Notes: generated by a model from the letters alone, not told the origin. DNA of 64,000 nucleotides from Jiella soli (GCF_020615385.1 NZ_JAJAVB010000002.1:298265-362264); one strand, 5' to 3'. Shown: positions 48,667-59,967, counted from the first letter of the stretch. Numbers and translations are program-made.

Positions 48667-49380
48667 ATGGTGGAGTTTGCAGGGCGCGAGGCATCGCGCC
48701 GAAAGTTCCTTCTGGGCCTGGGCCTTGGTGCCGTGTCGGCCGTGGCGGGTTGCACCTCCGGGCCCCGCGCCAGGGCCGTTGGCCTGACGCCATTCGCCGA
48801 AGAGGTGATGGGCGGCGGCGGCGACAGGAACTACCAAGCGATGTACGGCCGTATGGTGGACGACGGCCACGTCATTCCCGCCATTGATCTCAGTCGCGTG
48901 CGCCAGGGCTATCTGCGCAAGGAAGTCGCCGACCCGACGGGCGAAGCGCCGGGCACGATCGTCATCGATACCGCCAACAAATATGCCTACTACGTCATGC
49001 CGGGTGGCCGGGCGATGCGGTATGGCGTTGGCGTTGGCCGTGAAGGCTTTTCCTGGAGCGGCAGGGCGAAGGTCCAATACAAGAAGAAATGGCCGACCTG
49101 GACGCCGCCAGCCGACATGATCGACCGTCAGCCGGAACTCGCCAAATATGCCGATGGAATGGATCCGGGCATCAACAACCCGCTCGGAGCCCGCGCGCTA
49201 TATCTCTATGAGGGTGGTCGCGATACCCTCTACCGCCTCCACGGCTCGCCGGAATACTGGACCATCGGCACGAACGCGTCCTCGGGCTGCATCCGCTTCA
49301 TGAACCAGGATATCGTCGATCTGTACGATCGCGTCACGCCGGGTTCGCCGGTTCTGGTTAGCCAGGGCGCCGTCGCCTGA
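48667..49380 (+). CDS. L,D-transpeptidase (YkuD) lipoprotein
   Basis: The 237-residue protein has a Tat-like signal SRRKFLLGLGLGAV followed by a lipobox AVAGC (C29). The YkuD catalytic motif is HGSPEYWTIGTNASSGCIRF with the active cysteine. It should cross-link peptidoglycan or attach proteins to it in the periplasm. The ATG at 48667 gives the proper signal; the frame is open upstream but that part has no coding features. Confidence 0.9.
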   Translation: MVEFAGREASRRKFLLGLGLGAVSAVAGCTSGPRARAVGLTPFAEEVMGGGGDRNYQAMYGRMVDDGHVIPAIDLSRVRQGYLRKEVADPTGEAPGTIVIDTANKYAYYVMPGGRAMRYGVGVGREGFSWSGRAKVQYKKKWPTWTPPADMIDRQPELAKYADGMDPGINNPLGARALYLYEGGRDTLYRLHGSPEYWTIGTNASSGCIRFMNQDIVDLYDRVTPGSPVLVSQGAVA

Positions 49381-49568
49381 CTGCCCGAACGTCCCGCGAC
49401 AGGGAGAGATACCGGCCGGCAGATCCTGCGCATATAGGGCATTTGCCGGCCGGCCTTGCACATGCAGAGTTGCAGCCGCTCCGGCTTTGCGTGCCGGCAG
49501 TTGCGGAACGAAACTTCCGGCCAGCCGTTCCAACGGTCCATCCTTCTGAAGATCGAGGTGAGGCCGAC

Positions 49569-51146
49569 ATGAGGCATGACGTTTGCGCGCTCGACGATAT
49601 TCCGGAGACGGGAGTTAGGGAATTCGAGGTCACCGAGACGCGAATCCTATTTGTCAGGAGCGGCGACGCCGTCTTTGCAACCGGAGCCATCTGTCCTCAT
49701 AAGGGCGCTCCGCTCAAGAACGGCACCCGCGTCGGCAACCATCTGATCTGCCCCTGGCACCACGCGCAGTTCGACTTGACCACCGGCGATCATATCCAGC
49801 CCCCCGGTCAAGGATGCCTTGCTCGTTTTACGGTCTGGGTGGAGGACGGCCGGGTCCTCGTCGACCTGCCGGAGCATCCCCGGCAGCACCGGCCGGAAGT
49901 CGACCCCATCACCCGGCGGATCGGCGGCTCGAAAGTCGCTGCCATCGTCGGCGCAGGGGCTGCGGGACTTGCCTGCGCGCAGGAACTGGTGCGCCAGGGC
50001 TTCGATGGCCGGATCGTCCTGATTTCGATGGAGGACGAGCCGCCCTACGACCGGACCGATCTGTCGAAGACCTATCTCCAGGGGAAGAAGGAAGACGCCG
50101 ACCTTCCGCTCACCTCCTTCGACACGCTCAAGGCGCTCGGGATCGAGTTCCTCGCGGCCGAGGTCGAGCGGATCGATGCGGCGGCGCGGAGCATCGGCTT
50201 TGCGGCCGGCGGCCCGCCGGACCTGTCCTATGACGTCTGTTTCGCCGCGCCCGGCAGCGACGCCAAGCACCTGCCGCTTCCAGGGGCCGACAGCGAGAAC
50301 GTCCTGACGCTGCGCCAGCACTGGCAGGCCGCCGATCTCGTGGCAGCGGCGGCGACGGCGCGCGACATCGTCATCGTGGGAGCGGGCTTTATCGCGATGG
50401 AAGCGGCCGCAGGCCTCGTCCAGCAAGGCCGGAACGTCACCGTGATCGCGCGCGAGAAGCTACCCTTCGCGAAACGCTTCGGCGAGGCCGTCGCCGGCCA
50501 GATTTCCGATCAGCACCGCGAAAAGGGCGTCAGGCTGATCACCGAGGCCGAAATCGCAGAGTTCGAGACCGATGCCGGACGCACCGTGTGCATCCGGCTT
50601 AAGAGCGGCGACGGGATCGGGGCGGACCTCGTAATCCTCGCGGTCGGTGCGCGGCCGCGCATCGAGATCTTCGGCGATCTTGCGGCGGACGAAACATCGG
50701 TGGAGGTTTCGTCGACGCTTGAAGCGAGCCCGGGCCTCTTCGTCGGAGGCGACGTCGCGAAATTCCCGCTGCCCGCTCGCGATTATGCGACGCGGATAGA
50801 GCACTGGCGGGTGGCCGAGCAGCATGGACGTCACGCGGCGGGAGCCATGCTCGGAAGCCAGGTGCCATTTTCCGGGGTACCCTTTTTCTGGTCGGCGCAA
50901 TACGGCGCGATCCACTATGTCGGCCATGCCGCCGATCATGACGACGTTCATATCGAGGGCGATCTTTCCGGCGGAAGCTACACGGCCTTCTACATCAAGG
51001 ACGGTTCGATTGTGGCCGCGCTGGGCCGCGGCAAGGCGGATACGACCGCGGACCTTCACGCCGTGATGCTCGCCGACCCCACTCCCTCGCGCGCTCGGCT
51101 CGAGGCTGCCGGCTGGCGGCCCAAGGCGTTGATCCAAGGAGGCTGA
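49569..51146 (+). CDS. Rieske-FAD oxidoreductase
   Basis: The 525-residue protein has an N-terminal Rieske [2Fe-2S] domain (C42-H44 in CPHKGAPL, C61-H64 in CPWHHAQF) fused to a FAD/NAD reductase (AAIVGAGAAGLACAQELV near residue 120; DIVIVGAGFIAMEAAAGL near 270; LFVGGDVAKFPL). It resembles AIFM3-type or ferredoxin reductase fusions. The electron partner is unknown. It starts the region before the bufferin cluster and reads toward it; the DoxX gene converges 41 bases downstream. Confidence 0.87.
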   Translation: MRHDVCALDDIPETGVREFEVTETRILFVRSGDAVFATGAICPHKGAPLKNGTRVGNHLICPWHHAQFDLTTGDHIQPPGQGCLARFTVWVEDGRVLVDLPEHPRQHRPEVDPITRRIGGSKVAAIVGAGAAGLACAQELVRQGFDGRIVLISMEDEPPYDRTDLSKTYLQGKKEDADLPLTSFDTLKALGIEFLAAEVERIDAAARSIGFAAGGPPDLSYDVCFAAPGSDAKHLPLPGADSENVLTLRQHWQAADLVAAAATARDIVIVGAGFIAMEAAAGLVQQGRNVTVIAREKLPFAKRFGEAVAGQISDQHREKGVRLITEAEIAEFETDAGRTVCIRLKSGDGIGADLVILAVGARPRIEIFGDLAADETSVEVSSTLEASPGLFVGGDVAKFPLPARDYATRIEHWRVAEQHGRHAAGAMLGSQVPFSGVPFFWSAQYGAIHYVGHAADHDDVHIEGDLSGGSYTAFYIKDGSIVAALGRGKADTTADLHAVMLADPTPSRARLEAAGWRPKALIQGG

Positions 51147-51187
51147 GGCCCCTTTTCCCTGCTCAGGCTGCCGGCGTCGGCTCGCCT

Positions 51188-51673
51188 CTACTCGGAGGGT
51201 CGGAGCCGGTGTCCTCCTTCGGCCTCGCCGCGGAAAAGCAGCCGGTCGAACGCAATGCGGCCGCCGCCGAAGACGACGAGGGCGAGCGCCATCGCAGCCC
51301 AGGGGAGATGGAAGTTCGCCCAGCCGTCCGGGACGGTGAGCTGGATCACTGCCGTCATGGCGAGGATTCCGAATGCGGCTAACCGCGTTCCGAGACCGAG
51401 CACCAGGAGGATCGGCAGCAGGATCTCGGCGGTCCCGGCCACATGCGCCAAGAGGATCGGCATCGGATAGGCCAGTTCAAAGCCGATCAGATGGAGCTTG
51501 AATTCCTCCTCGAAGAGAAACCGGGCGCCCATCGACAGCTCGAGAAAGCCGTCCCATTTGGTCAGCCCCGAGCGGAAGAACGGCACCGCCAGCGCAATGC
51601 GCAGGACGAGAAGCGGCAGCGACGCCGGAATGGACGAAAGTGTCCGATCCGCCTGTCTCAAGAGCCCACGCAT
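51188..51673 (-). CDS. DoxX family membrane protein of bufferin operon
   Basis: The 161-residue protein has four hydrophobic helices and matches the DoxX pattern (RSGLTKWDGF, LPILLVLGLGTRLAAFGILAM). In buf/hvf operons a DoxX protein often follows the maturation genes and may act in the membrane step or in thiol chemistry. It is the last gene of the operon here and overlaps the BufC gene end by 16 bases. Confidence 0.82.
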   Translation of the reverse strand: MRGLLRQADRTLSSIPASLPLLVLRIALAVPFFRSGLTKWDGFLELSMGARFLFEEEFKLHLIGFELAYPMPILLAHVAGTAEILLPILLVLGLGTRLAAFGILAMTAVIQLTVPDGWANFHLPWAAMALALVVFGGGRIAFDRLLFRGEAEGGHRLRPSE

Positions 51674-52449
51674 TGCTCGTTTCCCTCCCTGAAACATCCG
51701 AGCGAAACGAGCGCGACGAGCGCCCGCCCGAAATCGAACCCTCCCCCGGCGCCGGCAGCTGCGGCCGCCTCAAGCGTCTTGCCAGCGAAAACGGAACAGA
51801 CGAACGCCTCGTCTTCGACAGGGATGACAGTGAGCTTCACCTCGGCCAGCGGCCGGGTGAGGACCACGGTCTCGCCGCGCCAGATCTCGACCGGCCGGAC
51901 GGGGTCCGGCTGATGGTTCGACCAGATCGTGCCGACGGGGAAGCCGGACGATACGAGGCGCGTCGCGGGGTGGAGATGAAGGACCTGGTCGGCGAGCTCT
52001 TCCGGCGGAACCCGGGCGAGATCGTCGAGGCTGAGGGGAATGGCGTCGGCTGCATGATATGACTGCGACAGAGCACTCTCCAGCCGCGCGACATCGGCGA
52101 GATAGGGAAGCGATGCCGCCGGCGGAAACGCCGCGACGAAATCCGGGAAGCCCTCGCCATAGTCGATCAGGACAGGCGTCTCCGGCTTGCAGTCCACCAC
52201 GAAGACGCGCGCCATCCCACGGAAGAATTCGTCGCCGACGAGACGGCGTGTCACCGGGAAGCGCTTTTCCAGTGCGCCGACGAGGCCGACATGGACATTG
52301 TTGCGATAGACCGCAAAGCGCAGTCGATCGCGCCGACCTGACCGTGTCGCGAGTCCATCCGGAATGCTGTCGCCGCCGCCTCGAAGAGCTTCGAGAAAAC
52401 CGCCCTGCCCCGATTCCGAAAACGAGGCGCCGTCTTCCGCCGCGCTCAT
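51658..52449 (-). CDS. BufC/HvfC-like (DUF2063) partner protein
   Basis: The 263-residue protein has an N-terminal DUF2063 domain ([20 protein letters not shown]) and a C-terminal domain of about 110 residues. It matches the partner proteins that present precursors to MNIO enzymes. Its start overlaps the MNIO gene stop in ATGA, so the two are made together. The protein probably binds the bufferin precursor leader. Full length. Confidence 0.82.
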   Translation of the reverse strand: MSAAEDGASFSESGQGGFLEALRGGGDSIPDGLATRSGRRDRLRFAVYRNNVHVGLVGALEKRFPVTRRLVGDEFFRGMARVFVVDCKPETPVLIDYGEGFPDFVAAFPPAASLPYLADVARLESALSQSYHAADAIPLSLDDLARVPPEELADQVLHLHPATRLVSSGFPVGTIWSNHQPDPVRPVEIWRGETVVLTRPLAEVKLTVIPVEDEAFVCSVFAGKTLEAAAAAGAGGGFDFGRALVALVSLGCFREGNEQCVGS

Positions 52450-53366
52450 GCCGCTTGGCTCGCCGCTCGTCGGCCGGAGGCAGGGCTGGCCGCGGCGCTC
52501 TCCGCTAGCGCCGCATCCACCCGCCTCGCCTCGGACATGAGGCCTTCGAAGCTCGGCACGTCATTGTCCCATTCGACGAGGGTCGCGACCGGGCCGCAGC
52601 GCGCGAGCGCGTAGCGGTAGAGCGCGAAGACGTCCGGTCGCACAGGGGAGCCATGGGCGTCGATCAGCAACCGGTCGCCTGCCTCGTCGACAGTTTCGTC
52701 AAAGCCCGCAAGATGGATCTCACCGACCCGGTCGAGCGGGAAGCGGTCGGTATAGGCGAAGGGATCGAGCCCGTGATTGACCGCCGAGACCATGACGTTG
52801 TTGACGTCGAGCAGCAGGCCGCAGCCGGTGCGCGCCGCGATGCGGTCGAGGAAGTCGATCTCGTCGATCGTCGATTCGCAAAAGACGAGATAGGTCGACG
52901 GATTCTCCAGAAGCATGCGCGTTCCGAGCGCCTCCTGCGTCTCGGACACATGCCGGCAGACCCGCTCGAGCGTCGCCTCGGTGTAGGGCAGCGGGAGGAG
53001 ATCGTTGAAATAGGATCCCTCATGCGTCGACCAGGCGAGATGTTCCGAGAAGCTCGCGGGGCGGTAGCGTTCAATCAGACGGCCGAGCCGGGCAAGATGT
53101 TGGCGGTCGAGATCGTCCTCCCCGCCGATCGAGAGCCCGACGCCGTGCAGCGAGAGCGGATAATGCCCGGCGATCGCAGTGAGATATCGGTGCGGCGGGC
53201 CGCCCGCTCCCATGTAATTCTCCGCATGCACCTCGAAGAAGCCGACGGCCGGCCGGGTCTCCAGGATTTCGCGGTAGTGCTCGGGCTTCAGCCCGAGGCC
53301 GGCTTCTGCCGGCAGCGGCCTTGCAAAGGCTTCGCCGGTCGCGTTCACATTCTTCCAGGGTTCCAT
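52446..53366 (-). CDS. MNIO (DUF692) maturase, BufB-like
   Basis: The 306-residue TIM-barrel protein carries the conserved metal-binding segments of multinuclear iron oxygenases: [48 protein letters not shown] and LVEWDND. In bufferin systems this enzyme oxidises cysteines of the precursor into thiooxazole-type rings. It lies 69 bases downstream of the precursor gene and is coupled to the BufC gene. I assign BufB by family and context. Confidence 0.87.
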   Translation of the reverse strand: MEPWKNVNATGEAFARPLPAEAGLGLKPEHYREILETRPAVGFFEVHAENYMGAGGPPHRYLTAIAGHYPLSLHGVGLSIGGEDDLDRQHLARLGRLIERYRPASFSEHLAWSTHEGSYFNDLLPLPYTEATLERVCRHVSETQEALGTRMLLENPSTYLVFCESTIDEIDFLDRIAARTGCGLLLDVNNVMVSAVNHGLDPFAYTDRFPLDRVGEIHLAGFDETVDEAGDRLLIDAHGSPVRPDVFALYRYALARCGPVATLVEWDNDVPSFEGLMSEARRVDAALAESAAASPASGRRAASQAA

Positions 53367-53435
53367 GGCGGCACTCCCTTCCGCGCTGCTGGGGACCCGG
53401 CAGGAGCGCCGGGTCTCGCCTTCAGCCGTTTTGGT

Positions 53436-53729
53436 TCAGCTCGGCAGGTCGCGCTCCAGCGGTGCCAGCGACCCCATGCGGCCGTCCGGCAGTTCCATCG
53501 TCTCGCAGGTGCCGGCCGGCACCGCCTTCCAGGAATTGCCCTGATAGTCGACGCTCGAGGTCCCAGCGCAGGTCGTGCCCGGCCCCGCCGCGCAGTCGTT
53601 CTGGCCGGCAAGCGCGACACCGTAGCACTTGACCGTTTTGGAATCGGCGGCCTGAGCCGGAATGGCGGTGCCGGCAAGGGCGGCGGCAAGCGAGCCCGCG
53701 AGAGCGATATTGAGCGAACGGCGATCCAT
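53436..53729 (-). CDS. DUF2282 bufferin precursor (BufA1-like)
   Basis: The 97-residue protein has a signal peptide (about 1-28, ending AQA) and a DUF2282 core with four cysteines, C35, C46, C54 and C75 ([27 protein letters not shown]). Such precursors are modified by MNIO enzymes and exported as copper-binding bufferins. The ATG at 53729 has AAGGAGGAC upstream. A candidate sigma-F promoter lies 58-84 bases before it. Confidence 0.87.
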   Translation of the reverse strand: MDRRSLNIALAGSLAAALAGTAIPAQAADSKTVKCYGVALAGQNDCAAGPGTTCAGTSSVDYQGNSWKAVPAGTCETMELPDGRMGSLAPLERDLPS

Positions 53730-53786
53730 GATGTCCTCCTTGAGACGGGTTTTCGGGCAAGGCGCGCAGTCGCCTTGTTCCGCCTA

Positions 53787-53813
53787 GTTCGTTGGAGGCT
53801 GACCTTGCGTTAC
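53787..53813 (-). promoter_or_regulatory. Candidate sigma-F promoter of bufferin operon
   Basis: On the minus strand GTAACG (53813-53808) is followed after exactly 16 bases by CGAAC (53791-53787). This fits the GTAACC-N16-CGAA motif I know for Caulobacter sigma-F. It is upstream of the bufA-like gene and just across from the sigma factor gene. Confidence 0.65.
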
Positions 53814-53992
53814 ACGCAGATGCGCCGTTTCACGTCCATGTGACCGTCGGGCCGGATCGTAAGTCACACCGAACAACCAGGTTTGCTCAGCGGGCGCGAC
53901 CTCCGCAGGCGGGACGCCGGCTTCGGGGATGTCGATCACATTCTCGATGCTGTAAGAATTGTTGGAAACATTTCCCGGCCGCGAGCGAAAGA

Positions 53993-54553
53993 ATGGCTAT
54001 GGAGCCTGCGTTCAAGACCAAGCGCCAGCCGCTGGAGGAGCTGCTCGCGTCGGCCGTCGCGGGTGACGACCGGGCCTATCGCGAATTCCTGATTGAGGCG
54101 TCGGCGGTCTTGAGGCGCTTTGTGGCCCGGCGCGTTCCCAGAAACGCCGTCGCCTTCGACGTCGAGGACCTTGTGCAGGAGATATTGATGGCCGTGCATC
54201 GCAAGCGGCACACTTGGCGAACGGATGAACCGGTCGGGCCGTGGCTGTTCGCAATCGCGCGCTACAAGACGATCGATGCCTACCGCCGCCGGGGCCAGCG
54301 CGTCGACGTCGACATCGCCGATTTCGCCGACCTTCTGGAAGACCCCTCTACCGTCCCGACGGCCACGGCCCACGATGTGAACCGCGCACTCGGCACATTA
54401 GCCGGCAAGCAGCGCGCCGTCGTCTCGGCGCTATCGGTCGAAGGTCGGTCGATCGGTGAAACCGCCGAGCGGTTCGGCATGAGCGAGGGCGCCGTGCGGG
54501 TGGCCTTCCATCGCGGCCTTGCGGCGCTTGCCAAGAAGTTCGGACAGAATTGA
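53993..54553 (+). CDS. ECF sigma factor, SigF-like
   Basis: The 186-residue sigma factor has region 2 at about 30-100 (VEDLVQEILMAVHRKRHTW, PWLFAIARYKTIDAYRRRG) and region 4 near the C-terminus (SIGETAERFGMSEGAVRVAF). It is followed one base later by a DUF1109 protein, the known anti-sigma NrsF of SigF. It should drive the divergent bufferin operon. The ATG at 53993 lies near GCGAAAG; M3 (53999) is an alternative. Confidence 0.88.
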   Translation: MAMEPAFKTKRQPLEELLASAVAGDDRAYREFLIEASAVLRRFVARRVPRNAVAFDVEDLVQEILMAVHRKRHTWRTDEPVGPWLFAIARYKTIDAYRRRGQRVDVDIADFADLLEDPSTVPTATAHDVNRALGTLAGKQRAVVSALSVEGRSIGETAERFGMSEGAVRVAFHRGLAALAKKFGQN

Positions 54554-54554
54554 C

Positions 54555-55193
54555 ATGAACACCGACGGCTTGATCGATACTCTCGTGGCCGATGCCGAGC
54601 GGCATGCGCCCGACAGCCCGCCGTCCTGGTGGCTCTTGTCCCTGATCGCCGCAGTTCTCGCCGCGGCGGTCTTCTTTCTCATCCTCGGACCGCGGCCCGA
54701 TTTCCTGGAATCGCTCGGCAGCATCCGCTTCGACGCGAAGTTCGTGGTAACCGGTCTTCTTGCTCTTGCCGCGATCTCGGTCGCCATCGCCATGGGCAGG
54801 CCCGCGGCCTCCCTCGGAGCGCGGGTCGCCCTTCTCGCGGTCCCGGCGATCCTGCTCTTTGCGGCGGTTCTGGCCGAACTTCTCGCCGTGCCCTCATCGC
54901 TCTGGATGACCCGCATGATCGGGTCGAACAGCAGCATCTGCCTGACCGCGATTCCGACGATCGGCGCGCCCGTGCTGCTTCTGTTCATGTGGGGGCTGAA
55001 ACGGCGAGCCCCGACGCAGCCGGCCCGGGCAGGTGCCGTCGCGGGCCTTGCCGCGGGCGGTGTCGCCGCCTTCTTCTACGCGGCGCATTGCACCGACGAT
55101 TCGCCGCTCTTCGTAGCGCTCTGGTATCCGCTGGCGACGCTCATCCTGGTCGCCGCCGGCGCCATTGCCGGAAGCCGGTTGCTGCGCTGGTAG
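54555..55193 (+). CDS. NrsF/DUF1109 membrane anti-sigma factor
   Basis: The 212-residue protein has an N-terminal cytoplasmic part (about 1-24) and six hydrophobic helices. Two cysteines, C129 (NSSICLTA) and C179 (AAHCTDDS), sit close to the conserved cysteines reported as needed for NrsF response in Caulobacter (C131 and C181 there, from memory). It should hold the sigma factor at the membrane and release it under metal stress. It starts one base after the sigma stop. Confidence 0.85.
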   Translation: MNTDGLIDTLVADAERHAPDSPPSWWLLSLIAAVLAAAVFFLILGPRPDFLESLGSIRFDAKFVVTGLLALAAISVAIAMGRPAASLGARVALLAVPAILLFAAVLAELLAVPSSLWMTRMIGSNSSICLTAIPTIGAPVLLLFMWGLKRRAPTQPARAGAVAGLAAGGVAAFFYAAHCTDDSPLFVALWYPLATLILVAAGAIAGSRLLRW

Positions 55194-55268
55194 AAACGCC
55201 CAGTACCGCCGCGGCGTCGGTGCCGCAATCGGGCGGCGAGAACGCGCCTTCCCCTCTTGGAAATGCGG

Positions 55269-55676
55269 TCAGGCGCTGCCTTCCGGCTCCATTGAGCCGA
55301 ACGGAAGGTCGTCGCGGATGCGCGACAGGACGCCGACGAAGGCGCGGGCAAAACCATAGAAGCGGTCGCCGACTTCCGAGCGGTCGGCAAGGCGGATCGC
55401 GTCGGCTTCGGCATTGAGGATGGCGAAGATGATGCGATCGCGGCCGCCGCCCGCGATCCGCACGGCGGCGATCCGCGAAGCGTCTTCGAAGGACCCGTCG
55501 GACGGCATGTCGAACAGGAGTTCGCCGCCCACGACCTCTGCCGCGGACCTCACGCAATCCTCGAAGCCTTCGGAGGACAGATCCCGCATGTCGAGCGCGA
55601 GTTCGAACTCGACCGCCTCGACCGCCTCTGCGCCGACATCGGCGGCCATCACTTGTTCTTCAGTTTGCGGCCGCAT
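55269..55676 (-). CDS. Acidic hypothetical protein
   Basis: The 135-residue protein begins MRPQTEEQVMAADVGAEAVE and is acidic in its first half; the second half has ADAIRLADRSEVGDRFYGFA. The ATG at 55676 follows AGAGGAG. It converges with nrsF. No family is recognised. Confidence 0.65.
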   Translation of the reverse strand: MRPQTEEQVMAADVGAEAVEAVEFELALDMRDLSSEGFEDCVRSAAEVVGGELLFDMPSDGSFEDASRIAAVRIAGGGRDRIIFAILNAEADAIRLADRSEVGDRFYGFARAFVGVLSRIRDDLPFGSMEPEGSA

Positions 55677-55853
55677 CGGCGGCACTCCTCTTGATGAATT
55701 TCCGTCTGACTTCCACGCACTTAGTCGCAAGGAAATGACCGAACTGAGGCGAAGTCGGACCGTGCTCGCTGGACAACCCCGAGGCTTTCGGTCGACATTG
55801 TGCCCGCAGAAAAAGGCCGGGAGACACAACTCCGGCACGCGGGGAGGATAGCG

Positions 55854-57491
<1,638 letters not shown>

Positions 57492-57606
57492 CCGCGCCGG
57501 CCGCTGGCTTCGGCCGCATGGTTCCGTTCGAGCACAAGAAAGTCCCGGCTTCATTGCGTCGCCCGGCTGGTCTATGCTGCAGCGTCCTCGAAACGGCGTT
57601 GGTCTC

Positions 57607-58518
57607 ATGAACTCGGTCTACGGACGGCTGCCGGTCTCCGGCCACTATCTTCGCAAGCGTCTGCTGCTTGCCGGATTTTCGCGGAGCCTGGCGGTCTTCT
57701 CGCTCATCCTGATCGGCATCGGCATCCTCGTCTACCGCCTCGGCGGGATCGTGCCCCAGGCGCTGATCTCGATTCTGCTCCTCGGCGTCGCACTCGCCGC
57801 GCTGGCCTTCCTGATCGCGGTCTACGGCCTCCTGCGGGTCTGGTTCGGCGGCGTCATGGGCGGGGCAGCGGTCGTCGGCGGGTTCTGCATGTCGCTCTTG
57901 GCGCTCGCGCCCTTCGGCTTCGCCGCATACCTTGCGGTCTCCAACCCACCGACCAACATCGCCTATACCGAGGCAATGGCGCCCGACAGCGTCGCCGCCG
58001 TGATCGAATCCGCCAAGGCGCAGCCGCTCTCGCTGATCTCGACGGTGCCGGGAACGCCCAGCCTCCTGACGGGACGCCGCTACCTCGCGGACGCTCCGAC
58101 GGTCTACGAGGCGGCCAGGACCGTCCTGTCCGACAAGGGCTGGACGATCAAGGACGTCGTCGCCGGCGATCCCGCCGCCGCCGCCCAGCGCCGCGCAAAT
58201 GGCGACCTCGGCATCAGCGGAACGATCGAGGTTCCGGTTCCAACGCCGCGCTCCAACGTGGATCTGGCCGATTCCAACCAGCCGTTCCTCAGGCCGGAGA
58301 GCGAGCAGTACCGGATCACCGCCGTCGCCCGCGATCTCCTCTTCGCGCTGCCGAGCGACATCGACATCCGCATCGTGCAGGATGCCGGGGAGACCTTCGT
58401 CGACATGCGATCGCTTTCGCGGTCGACCGGCATCGATCTCGGCCAGAACAAGCGCTTCATTCAGGGCTTCCTCAACGACCTCGACGACGCGATGACCGGC
58501 AAGGGCAGCACCGACTGA
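57607..58518 (+). CDS. DUF1499 membrane protein
   Basis: The 303-residue protein has three hydrophobic segments in the first 120 residues and a C-terminal DUF1499 domain (about 160-300, PTVYEAARTVLSDKGWTI, VDMRSLSRSTGIDLGQNKRF). The role is unknown. The ATG at 57607 is preferred. It reads in the same direction as the ligase and may be independent. Confidence 0.85.
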   Translation: MNSVYGRLPVSGHYLRKRLLLAGFSRSLAVFSLILIGIGILVYRLGGIVPQALISILLLGVALAALAFLIAVYGLLRVWFGGVMGGAAVVGGFCMSLLALAPFGFAAYLAVSNPPTNIAYTEAMAPDSVAAVIESAKAQPLSLISTVPGTPSLLTGRRYLADAPTVYEAARTVLSDKGWTIKDVVAGDPAAAAQRRANGDLGISGTIEVPVPTPRSNVDLADSNQPFLRPESEQYRITAVARDLLFALPSDIDIRIVQDAGETFVDMRSLSRSTGIDLGQNKRFIQGFLNDLDDAMTGKGSTD

Positions 58519-58573
58519 GCCGGTCAATGCCCGCGACGGTTGCCGATCTGCGGGAGCGAGGCGGGCGGACGGG

Positions 58574-59479
58574 TCAGACGGTCCGGTAGCGCCCGTCGAT
58601 CGCCGCGGGCCCCTCGCACAGGACCCGGCCGGCTTCGACCAGCGCGACCAGATGCGCCAGGACGGACAGACCGGCAGCACCCGCCAGCCGGGGATCGATG
58701 TCCCGGTAGATCGCCGAGACGATTTCCGGAATGGTCTCGTCGCCCGCCGCAAGACGCGACAGGATCGCCGCCTCGCGCATGCGCCTGTGCTGGACGAGAC
58801 CCCGCACGAACGCCGCCGGCCGTTCGACAGGTCCTCCATGGCCGGGCAGATAGCGCCGGTCGGAGCGGCGCAGGAGCCGGTCGAGCGAGGCCATGTAGTC
58901 GCTCATCGCTCCGTCCGGCGGCGCCACGATGGTCGTGGACCAGGCCATGACGTGGTCCCCCGACAGGAGGATCCCCGTGTCGCCGAGCGCGAAGGCGAGG
59001 TGGTCGGATGCATGACCGGGCGTCGCGACAATCTCGACCGGCATGCCGCCGAGCGTCAGCCGCTCGCCGTCCGTCAGTATCCGGTCGAAGGCAAGGCCGC
59101 GGTCGATCGCCTCGTCGAGCTCGCTGCCCGGGACGAGCGACGCGGAGTCGGGCGGCGGCGAAAGCGGGGCACCCAGAAGCGGGGCGGACAGGGCCTTGGC
59201 CGCCCTCGCCGCCAGCGCGCTGTGGTCGCGATGGCTGTGGGTGAGCAGAACCGCATCGACCGCCCGCCCGCCGACGGCCCCGACCAGCGCATCGAAATGG
59301 GCCGGATCGTCCGGGCCGGGATCGATGAGCAAACAGCGTGCGGCATCGCCGACGACATAGCTGTTGGTGCCCTTGAAGGTATAGGGCGAGAGATTGCTCG
59401 CCGTCACCCGCAGGATGCCCGGCTCGACCGCGACGGCGGCGCCATGGGCGGGATCGAATTCTCTCGCCAGATCCATCAC
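58574..59479 (-). CDS. MBL-fold metallo-hydrolase
   Basis: The 301-residue protein has the metal motif LLTHSHRDHSALA, and later GHASDHLAF, LLSGDHVMAW and LPGHGGPVE, all typical of the metallo-beta-lactamase fold, followed by a winged-helix-like C-terminus of the LACTB2 type. The ATG overlaps the stop of the upstream gene in ATGA, so the two are coupled. Substrate unknown. Confidence 0.87.
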   Translation of the reverse strand: MMDLAREFDPAHGAAVAVEPGILRVTASNLSPYTFKGTNSYVVGDAARCLLIDPGPDDPAHFDALVGAVGGRAVDAVLLTHSHRDHSALAARAAKALSAPLLGAPLSPPPDSASLVPGSELDEAIDRGLAFDRILTDGERLTLGGMPVEIVATPGHASDHLAFALGDTGILLSGDHVMAWSTTIVAPPDGAMSDYMASLDRLLRRSDRRYLPGHGGPVERPAAFVRGLVQHRRMREAAILSRLAAGDETIPEIVSAIYRDIDPRLAGAAGLSVLAHLVALVEAGRVLCEGPAAIDGRYRTV

Positions 59480-59967
59480 GTCCGGTTCAGCCTTTCCCCC
59501 CGGCGCTTGCCGGCGCGGCCCGGATCGCCGAGATCGAACACGTCGATGGTCAGGCGCTGGTTTGCCGCATCGCCCCGGTCCTGATGCGGTAAATCACAGG
59601 CGACCCGACGCTTCGGCTCGCCATGAAGCTCGGTGACGACGAGCCCTTCGGCATGGTCGGCCCCGCGGACCGTCGGCAGGTCGAAGGCGCTGCCGAGGGC
59701 GAGATCGCAGCCCTCGCCGGCTCTGCGGGTCTCGGGGGCGAGGATGACGCGCTCCACCGCCGAGGTCTCGTCAAAGGTGCAGAACAGCGACCGGCCGGCG
59801 ACGAGCGAGGAGACGTCCTCGAAGATCGGATCGCAGACGGGGTCGAGGCGGTCCGTGTGCAAAAAGACAAGGTCGGACGCTCCCGAACGCCGACGGTCGG
59901 GATCCAGCCCCCGGCTCTTTCCGGCGCCCGCCGGCAGGGCGAGCTTGGTCCTGCGGTTCTTCGCCAT
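59476..59967 (-). CDS. Hypothetical protein coupled to metallo-hydrolase
   Basis: The 163-residue protein begins MAKNRRTKLALPAGAGKSRG and is basic at both ends. The middle has FLHTDRLDPVCDPIFEDV and FCTFDETSAVERVILAPE. No family is recognised. Its stop overlaps the hydrolase start, so it is probably translated from the same transcript. Confidence 0.6.
   Translation of the reverse strand: MAKNRRTKLALPAGAGKSRGLDPDRRRSGASDLVFLHTDRLDPVCDPIFEDVSSLVAGRSLFCTFDETSAVERVILAPETRRAGEGCDLALGSAFDLPTVRGADHAEGLVVTELHGEPKRRVACDLPHQDRGDAANQRLTIDVFDLGDPGRAGKRRGERLNRT

Noticed and set aside
47598-48755. N-terminal extension of the aminotransferase frame to 679 residues
   Set aside because: The extension overlaps the haloacid dehalogenase gene on the other strand; a GTG with a good ribosome site at 47597 gives the normal family length.
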